A stretch of DNA of 11,676 nt from positions 1 to 11,676 of the forward strand of contig JASIBM010000562.1 of NCBI GenBank assembly GCA_030045175.1, read 5' to 3'. How positions within the stretch are numbered: the first letter of the stretch is position 1; every line of letters starts with the position of its first letter. The notes under the pieces were generated by a model that saw nothing but the letters and a program-made list of their open reading frames with translations, ran no database searches and was not told the DNA's origin. The DNA is from Streptosporangiaceae bacterium (GTDB lineage Bacteria; Actinomycetota; Actinomycetes; Streptosporangiales; Streptosporangiaceae). Shown piece after piece: positions 7,341 to 11,676 of this stretch. The translations under genes and the position numbers were made by a program.

Positions 7341-7373
7341 GTGTTTAACTGTGGCGGGGCATCAGTTAACCAC
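7341..7373. promoter_or_regulatory. StrR/NovG-type operator in the divergent promoter region
   Basis: GTGTTTAACTG - 11 nt - CAGTTAACCAC is an inverted repeat with one arm mismatch. From memory, the StrR/NovG class consensus is GTTCRACTG-N11-CRGTYGAAC; the core GTTTAACTG/CAGTTAACC and the 11-nt gap fit it closely. The site lies about 104 bp upstream of the CmlA-like start and 118 bp upstream of the sulfotransferase start, so it could serve either direction. Its co-occurrence with a downstream block shared with the acylase promoter suggests plus-strand activation. Confidence 0.72.
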
Positions 7374-7397
7374 TGGGACCGTCGCGGCCCGCCGAGG

Positions 7398-7422
7398 CAT
7401 CGATCACTCGGTCAGGCGCCCG
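7398..7422 (+). promoter_or_regulatory. Conserved block downstream of the operator, copy 1
   Basis: A 25-bp block beginning CATCGATCACTCG recurs at 10800-10824 with a single mismatch. In both places it begins exactly 57 bp after the first base of the StrR-type dyad. It is non-coding here. It may hold the -35 region or a second binding site; the sequence does not decide between these. Confidence 0.6.
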
Positions 7423-7443
7423 GAAGAGGCGTAAGCACTCGCG

Positions 7444-7457
7444 CTGCCAGCTGGCAG
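7444..7457. promoter_or_regulatory. Perfect 14-bp palindrome upstream of the sulfotransferase
   Basis: CTGCCAGCTGGCAG is its own reverse complement. It ends 21 bp before a -10-like hexamer, so it overlaps or abuts the -35 position. Regulators of the MarR family bind such dyads, and the gene downstream encodes a MarR-like domain. Autoregulation is therefore possible but inferred. Confidence 0.45.
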
Positions 7458-7478
7458 TCACGGCACCGCTGGGCGCGA

Positions 7479-7484
7479 TATTAT
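7479..7484 (+). promoter_or_regulatory. Candidate -10 box for a leaderless sulfotransferase transcript
   Basis: TATTAT is an AT-rich hexamer in a GC-rich setting. It lies exactly 6 nt before ATG 7491, which places +1 on the A of the start codon. No Shine-Dalgarno sequence precedes this ATG. A convincing -35 is not seen, as expected if an activator is needed. Confidence 0.45.
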
Positions 7485-7490
7485 CACTAA

Positions 7491-8684
7491 ATGGAATCGG
7501 GTCAGAGCATATTTGATATTTGCTTGCCAGAAATGCGTGGTAACGCCCGCGCCATTAGCACTCGCCTCTCGGCGGCCGGCTTCGATGACCTTGCTCCGGA
7601 CGGACTGTTAGTACTGGTGGCAATGGCCGCACCCCCGAGCAAGATAGAAGATCTCTTGCGCAAGTTCGCGATCAGCGGGCAAGCGCTCTGCACGACGATC
7701 GAAGCGCTGGTCCTGCGGGGTTATCTGGAGCATAGGGGCAAACGAGATGACACTCATCACACGGTGCAGGCCCTGACCAAGCGGGGTCACGCCGCTGTCG
7801 CAGCCATCAGCCACAGCGTCGAGGCCTTGCGGTGGGCTGACTTCCCGTTCAGGGAAGGCGACATCGTCATCAGCGCCCCGATCAAGAGCGGCATGACCTG
7901 GACGCAGATGATCTGTGCGCTCCTGATATTCCAGACTCCGGACCTCCCGGCACCACTGTCGAAATTGTCGCCCTGGCTGGACTGGAATGGCGTTTCCCGC
8001 GATGAGGTATATGCCCAGCTTGCCAGCCAGGAGCACCGGCGATTCATCAAGACCCATTCGCCGCTGAAAGAGATAGTGCCGGAGATGCCTGCCGACTCGC
8101 GGGTCACCTACATCGTGGTCGCGAGGCACCCGCTGGACGCCATGATCTCGCTGTACTACCAAATAGATAATTTCGCCTATGACGGCCGGCGGTCGCTGGC
8201 CGGCCCGATCGAGCCTAGCCGCCATCAGCGCCCGGCGCCGCGTGAGTGGCTTATCAGGAAGCTTATTCATTACGCTGCCGCCCGGCCTATCGCCAAGACT
8301 GACCGGGCTGACCTGACAGACATTATCTTGCACCTGTCCGACGCCTGGGCGCGGCGCAGCGAGCCCAACGTCGTGCTCTTGCACTATGAGGATCTGAGGA
8401 CCGACCTGGAAGGCCAGATGCGCGGCCTCGCGGCGCGGCTCGGCGTCACCGTGCCCGACGCGACCTGGCCCGGTCTCGTGAACGCAGCGACCTTCGGGCA
8501 GATGCGCGCCGCCGCGGACCGCCTGCAGCCCGTGGGAATGCTGACGAACAACACCGCTTTCTTCCGGCGAGGGACGTCCGGGGCGGGCGCCGAGTTGCTT
8601 ACAAGCGATGAGCTTGCCCACTACTACGAACTCACAGCGCGGCTAGCTCCGGCAGACTTGCATACCTGGTTACACCGGTTCTGA
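7491..8684 (+). CDS. MarR-like winged-helix / sulfotransferase fusion protein
   Basis: This 397-residue protein has two parts. Residues about 35-110 read as a MarR-type winged helix: SKIEDLLRKFAISGQALCTT, EALVLRGYLEHRG, then DDTHHTVQALTKRGH, matching recognition helix, wing and the LTxRG motif. Residues about 118-397 are a PAPS-dependent sulfotransferase: the 5'-phosphosulfate loop APIKSGMTW (Lys132), the KTHSP motif with likely catalytic His189, the 3'-phosphate site YIVVARHPLDAMISLYY (Arg212, Ser220), and FFRRGTSGAG at 357-366. It would transfer sulfate to a hydroxyl of a small molecule in the cytoplasm, plausibly the peptide or its beta-hydroxyl. ATG 7491 lacks a ribosome binding site but fits a leaderless start and includes the whole wHTH. 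The ABC exporter follows 78 nt downstream, so the two may be co-transcribed. The fusion is unusual; the N-terminal part may bind DNA, a ligand or a partner. Confidence 0.87.
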   Translation: MESGQSIFDICLPEMRGNARAISTRLSAAGFDDLAPDGLLVLVAMAAPPSKIEDLLRKFAISGQALCTTIEALVLRGYLEHRGKRDDTHHTVQALTKRGHAAVAAISHSVEALRWADFPFREGDIVISAPIKSGMTWTQMICALLIFQTPDLPAPLSKLSPWLDWNGVSRDEVYAQLASQEHRRFIKTHSPLKEIVPEMPADSRVTYIVVARHPLDAMISLYYQIDNFAYDGRRSLAGPIEPSRHQRPAPREWLIRKLIHYAAARPIAKTDRADLTDIILHLSDAWARRSEPNVVLLHYEDLRTDLEGQMRGLAARLGVTVPDATWPGLVNAATFGQMRAAADRLQPVGMLTNNTAFFRRGTSGAGAELLTSDELAHYYELTARLAPADLHTWLHRF

Positions 8685-8748
8685 CCGGGTTAAATCCAAT
8701 TAACGTATGACCCGCGATGGTGACCCCGCAGTAAAGACACCCGAGCAC

Positions 8749-8754
8749 GGAAGG
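8749..8754 (+). promoter_or_regulatory. Ribosome binding site of the ABC exporter gene
   Basis: GGAAGG lies 8 nt before GTG 8763 and 11 nt before ATG 8766. The spacing favours the GTG. Confidence 0.55.
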
Positions 8755-8762
8755 CGTCAAGC

Positions 8763-10703
8763 GTGATGATGCGCATGGGCCCGATAGGGCCGATCGTACG
8801 CCCCGGAGACCCGCCGGTCACTCGTCAGCAAATCAGGCCAGGCACCGTTCGTCGTATTGTTCCGTATGCCAAGCCATACCGCTGGGCGCTCGCGCTGCTG
8901 CTCGGCGTCACCGCATTGGATGCGATTATCACGGGCGTCAATCCGCTGCTGATCGCGGTTGTCATTGATGACGGCATCATTCCCCGCCGGGTGGCGGTAG
9001 TCACCGGGGTCGCGCTCGCCATCGTGGTGCTGGCCCTGGTGGATGCCCTGGCGGGTTATGTTCAGGCCAAAATGTCCGCCCGGATCGGGCAGGGGGTTAC
9101 CTACGACCTGCGCACGAAAGTCTTCACGCATGTGCAGCAGCAGCCACTGGCATTCTTCACCCGATCGCAGACCGGCTCCCTTGTCAGCAGGCTGAACACC
9201 GATGTTGTCGGGGCGCAGCAGGCCATCACGACGCTGCTTTCGCAGACCGTCGATACCGTCCTGACCCTGATCGTCCTGGTCGCCGCGATGGTCTACCTGT
9301 CGTGGCAGGTCAGCGTCGTGGCATTGATCGCGGTTCCATTCTTCCTTTTCCCCGGAAAGGTTATCGGGAAGAGGCTGCAGCGACTCACCAGGGAGACAAT
9401 GCAGCTCAATGCCGCGATGGGCTCCTTGACGACCGAGCGTTTCAACGTCGGCGGAGCGATGCTCGCAAAGCTCTACGGCCGCCCGGACGAGGAGTCGGCC
9501 GTGTTCGCGACCCAGGCCGACCGGGTCCGTGACATCGGCGAGAGGCAGACCGTGACCGGGCGGGCGCTCGGCATCATCGTGGGGCTGATCTCCGCGCTGA
9601 CCCTCGCGCTTGCGTACGGCCTGGGCGGCGTCCTCGTCATCGATCACGCCTTCAAGATCGGCGTCCTCGTGGCCCTGGTCACCCTGATCACCCGGTTGTT
9701 CGGCCCGGTCAATCAGTTGTCCAACATGCAGGTCAATGTCCTGACCGCGCTGGTCAGCTTTGACCGGGTGTTCGAGGTGCTTGACCTGAAGCCGCTCGTA
9801 GCTGAGCGCCCGGGGGCGATGGCGCTTCCTGTAGCGCCAGGCAATCGGAGGGCACCGGAGATCGAGTTCGACCGAGTCTCGTTCCGGTACCCAACCGCCG
9901 CCGAGGTTTCGCTTGCCTCCCTCGAGTCGATCGCGTTGCCCATGCCCGAGCGCGGCGACACCGAGTGGATCTTGCATGAGGTGAGCTTCGTTGCCCCAGC
10001 AGGGAAGCTCACTGCGTTGGTCGGCCCCTCGGGCGCAGGGAAGACCACGATTACCCACCTGGTGCCCCGGTTCTACGATCCGGGCTCGGGGCTCGTGCGG
10101 ATCGACGGCCATGACCTCCGTGACCTGACGTTGAAGTCGCTGCATGACACCGTCGGCGTCGTCACCCAGGACGCGCACCTGTTCCACGACACCATCCGCG
10201 CCAACTTGGCCTACGCGCGGCCGGGTGCCACCGAGCAGGAGCTGATCGAGGCGTGCAAGGCGGCGCGGATCTGGGAGCTTGTCGCGTCGCTGGCTAATGG
10301 TCTCGATACGGTCGTGGGCGATCGCGGCTACCGGCTGTCCGGCGGGGAAAAGCAACGGATCGCCCTGGCCAGGCTGCTGCTCAAGGCCCCGCCGGTAGTC
10401 GTGCTCGACGAGGCCACCGCGCATCTGGACTCGGAGTCGGAAGCCGCGATACAGCGTGCGCTCCAGACCGCGCTGGCGGGCCGGACCTCGCTGGTGATCG
10501 CGCATCGGCTGTCCACGGTCCGCGGGGCCGACCAGATCCTGGTCATTGACCAGGGCCGGATCACTCAACGCGGCACCCACGAGGAACTGCTGGCAACGGG
10601 GGGACTTTACGCGGACCTGTACCGCACCCAATTTGCGCGGCAGGCGGCAGTCGAGGGGGAGCTCGCGGACGAGATTCCGACGGGCAATGGCTCAGTCCGC
10701 TGA
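8763..10703 (+). CDS. Half-size ABC exporter (fused membrane and ATPase domains)
   Basis: This 646-residue protein starts at GTG 8763, with ATGs at 8766, 8769 and 8775 as alternatives. The N-terminal membrane domain has about six hydrophobic segments, starting near residues 42-68 and 78-98, then 160-197 and about 264-311. The C-terminal ATPase domain has Walker A GPSGAGKTT (from 421), a Q-loop in VVTQDAHLF, signature LSGGEKQR (from 525), Walker B VVVLDEAT (Asp549, Glu550), a D-loop AHLD and the H-loop His in VIAHRLS. All catalytic residues are present, so the homodimer or heterodimer should be functional. The family exports drugs, lipids and peptides across the plasma membrane. Between a tailoring sulfotransferase and a secreted acylase, export of the cluster's peptide and self-protection are the most likely roles. 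A perfect hairpin follows 13 nt after the stop. Confidence 0.95.
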   Translation: MMMRMGPIGPIVRPGDPPVTRQQIRPGTVRRIVPYAKPYRWALALLLGVTALDAIITGVNPLLIAVVIDDGIIPRRVAVVTGVALAIVVLALVDALAGYVQAKMSARIGQGVTYDLRTKVFTHVQQQPLAFFTRSQTGSLVSRLNTDVVGAQQAITTLLSQTVDTVLTLIVLVAAMVYLSWQVSVVALIAVPFFLFPGKVIGKRLQRLTRETMQLNAAMGSLTTERFNVGGAMLAKLYGRPDEESAVFATQADRVRDIGERQTVTGRALGIIVGLISALTLALAYGLGGVLVIDHAFKIGVLVALVTLITRLFGPVNQLSNMQVNVLTALVSFDRVFEVLDLKPLVAERPGAMALPVAPGNRRAPEIEFDRVSFRYPTAAEVSLASLESIALPMPERGDTEWILHEVSFVAPAGKLTALVGPSGAGKTTITHLVPRFYDPGSGLVRIDGHDLRDLTLKSLHDTVGVVTQDAHLFHDTIRANLAYARPGATEQELIEACKAARIWELVASLANGLDTVVGDRGYRLSGGEKQRIALARLLLKAPPVVVLDEATAHLDSESEAAIQRALQTALAGRTSLVIAHRLSTVRGADQILVIDQGRITQRGTHEELLATGGLYADLYRTQFARQAAVEGELADEIPTGNGSVR

Positions 10704-10716
10704 AGAGATATGCCTG

Positions 10717-10739
10717 CGTTCTCGCCGGCGGCGAGAACG
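10717..10739 (+). terminator. Hairpin terminator after the ABC exporter gene
   Basis: CGTTCTCGCC and GGCGAGAACG form a perfect 10-bp stem with a GGC loop, 13 nt after the exporter stop. There is no T-tract, which is common for actinobacterial hairpin terminators. It separates the exporter transcript from the acylase promoter region. Confidence 0.7.
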
Positions 10740-10742
10740 TCG

Positions 10743-10774
10743 GTGTTCAACTGAGGAGAGCATCAGTTGAACAC
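10743..10774. promoter_or_regulatory. StrR/NovG-type operator upstream of the acylase gene
   Basis: GTGTTCAACTG - 10 nt - CAGTTGAACAC is a perfect 11-bp inverted repeat. Its core GTTCAACTG/CAGTTGAAC matches both half-sites of the remembered GTTCRACTG-N11-CRGTYGAAC consensus, but the gap is one base shorter. It begins 3 nt after the exporter terminator and lies about 130 bp upstream of the acylase start. Confidence 0.75.
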
Positions 10775-10799
10775 GAGACCCGATCGAATGGCCGCGACA

Positions 10800-10824
10800 C
10801 ATCGATCACTCGATCAGGCGCCCG
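10800..10824 (+). promoter_or_regulatory. Conserved block downstream of the operator, copy 2
   Basis: This 25-bp block matches 7398-7422 at 24 positions and begins 57 bp after the first base of its dyad, as in copy 1. It lies in the presumed 5' untranslated or promoter region of the acylase gene. Confidence 0.6.
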
Positions 10825-10901
10825 CGGAAGTGGTGCAATTACTTGCGCATCTCCAAGAGCGCGGCAAATCCGCGCCCAATCACGTCGCGAGGCAGGGGAG
10901 C

Positions 10902-11676
10902 ATGGTGAACTCAAGCCGGATACGCCAACGTTGGCCCGCCCGCTCGGGGCGGTGGGTTGCGATCTGGGCATCGGCGGCCCTCGTGGCCACGTGCGGGCCA
11001 GCTGCCGCCAGCCAGGCTGCCGCCACCGGAGGGGCAAGCGGCTCGCAATATCTGGCGCGCATCGCGTGGACCGCTGACGGGATCCCGCACATCACGGCCG
11101 ACGGCTTCGGCTCGCTCGGCTATGGCTACGGATTCGCCCTGGCCAGCAACGACCTGTGCACGATGGCCAACAGCTACGTCACCGTCGAGGGACAGCGATC
11201 GCGCTACTTCGGCCGCAGCGGTGCCGCTCCTTCCGGCGGCAGCAACCTCGACAGCGACATCTACTGGCAGTCGGTGATCGACACCCACGTCATCGGCCGG
11301 GCACTGAAGATCAAGGCCGGCCCGGGTGCCGTCGGCCCGCAGCTGCGCAGGCTGATCAGGGGCTACGTCGCCGGCTACAACCGATATCTCGCGTCGGTCG
11401 GCGGCCCGGCCGGCGTGCCCGACCCGACGTGCCGGGGAAAGGCGTGGGTGAAGCCGATCACCACCCTCGATGCCTACCTCCTGATCTACCAGGCGATCGA
11501 CCAGGAAGGCCTGGATGGCGATCTCGACGCCATCGCGCAAGCACGCCCGCCAGCTAGCGCCACGGCCGCCGGCGGATCCGCGGCCGATGGCACGACAGCG
11601 GCCCGCCTCGCCGCCGCGGAGCACGCCACGCCGGCCGCCCTGCGGGCGCGCGTGGCGTCGGCTGTGAGTACCCCTC
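10902..11676 (+). CDS. Secreted penicillin-acylase-family acylase, aculeacin A acylase-like (partial, 3' end outside window)
   Basis: The open frame of 258 codons runs off the right edge. Residues 1-37 form a signal peptide: basic RIRQRWPARSGRW, hydrophobic VAIWASAALVATC, and likely cleavage after AAA. The mature part reads as the alpha subunit of an N-terminal-nucleophile acylase: GIPHITADGFGSLGYGYGFA, then YVTVEGQRSRYFG, RGYVAGYN and DPTCRGKAWVKPI, closely like aculeacin A acylase (GVPHITADDFGSLGFG, DPACRGKAWVRPL). Family members self-cleave and use a new N-terminal Ser to hydrolyse amides of fatty-acylated peptides, homoserine lactones or penicillins. The catalytic Ser lies beyond the window. 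ATG 10902 (or GTG 10905, better spaced from GGGGAG at 10895-10900) is chosen because the signal peptide begins there; an in-frame ATG at 10788 would add a long leader and lies in the promoter region. It may deacylate a pro-drug outside the cell. Confidence 0.87.
   Translation, partial: MVNSSRIRQRWPARSGRWVAIWASAALVATCGPAAASQAAATGGASGSQYLARIAWTADGIPHITADGFGSLGYGYGFALASNDLCTMANSYVTVEGQRSRYFGRSGAAPSGGSNLDSDIYWQSVIDTHVIGRALKIKAGPGAVGPQLRRLIRGYVAGYNRYLASVGGPAGVPDPTCRGKAWVKPITTLDAYLLIYQAIDQEGLDGDLDAIAQARPPASATAAGGSAADGTTAARLAAAEHATPAALRARVASAVSTP

Noticed and set aside
8685..8762. GTTAA...TTAAC dyad (8689-8704) between the sulfotransferase and exporter genes as another StrR-type operator
   Set aside because: The arms are only 5 bp with a 6-nt gap and do not match the ACTG/CAGT core of the two operators; it is probably chance.
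8757..10631. Open frame of 624 codons on the minus strand opposite the ABC exporter
   Set aside because: It is antisense to a gene with every ABC motif; its Arg/Gly/Asp-rich, low-complexity translation matches no family and is expected from high-GC third-position bias.
10788..10901. ATG 10788 as the acylase start, in frame with the gene
   Set aside because: It would put about 38 extra residues before a clear signal peptide and would make the conserved promoter block coding, although the same block is non-coding at 7398-7422. ATG 10902 or GTG 10905 fits better.
1..11676. CRISPR arrays, tRNA or rRNA genes, insertion sequences
   Set aside because: No regularly spaced repeats, cloverleaf or rRNA sequence, transposase or terminal inverted repeats were seen on either strand.

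Overview
The window is about 70% GC with strong G/C third-position bias, and its genes match actinobacterial families. It reads as the interior of a nonribosomal peptide (NRPS) biosynthetic cluster from a filamentous actinomycete. The genus cannot be told from the sequence alone.

Layout. The left half is one minus-strand block. In transcription order (right to left) it holds a CmlA-like diiron beta-hydroxylase of the metallo-beta-lactamase fold (7237 to 5651), an MbtH-like protein (5584 to 5363), and a large NRPS that starts at 5324 and runs off the left edge. The visible NRPS order is C (EntF-like) - A (threonine-like code) - PCP - C (LCL-like) - A (cut). A divergent intergenic region (7238-7490) separates this block from plus-strand genes: a sulfotransferase fused to an N-terminal MarR-like winged helix (7491-8684), a half-size ABC exporter (8763-10703), a hairpin terminator, and a secreted penicillin-acylase-family protein resembling aculeacin A acylase (10902 to the right edge, cut).

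Regulation. Two intergenic regions, upstream of the sulfotransferase and of the acylase, carry the same composite element: an inverted repeat of the StrR/NovG operator type followed, at the same overall distance, by a nearly identical 25-bp block. The divergent blocks and the acylase are therefore probably co-regulated by a StrR-type activator encoded outside the window. The sulfotransferase start also looks leaderless, and a perfect 14-bp palindrome lies just upstream, a possible target for its own MarR-like domain.

How the genes may work together (inference). The NRPS, helped by the MbtH-like protein, builds a peptide that probably contains Thr. The CmlA-like enzyme beta-hydroxylates a carrier-bound residue and the sulfotransferase sulfates the product. 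The ABC transporter exports it and the extracytoplasmic acylase may remove an acyl cap, as in pro-drug maturation.

The main oddities lie in the NRPS. The first A domain carries an in-frame tandem repeat with a G/C hairpin and has Glu in place of the catalytic A10 lysine. The second C domain has HSxxxDG in place of HHxxxDG. The first C domain has much lower GC than the rest, which suggests a recombination joint at the C-A linker.
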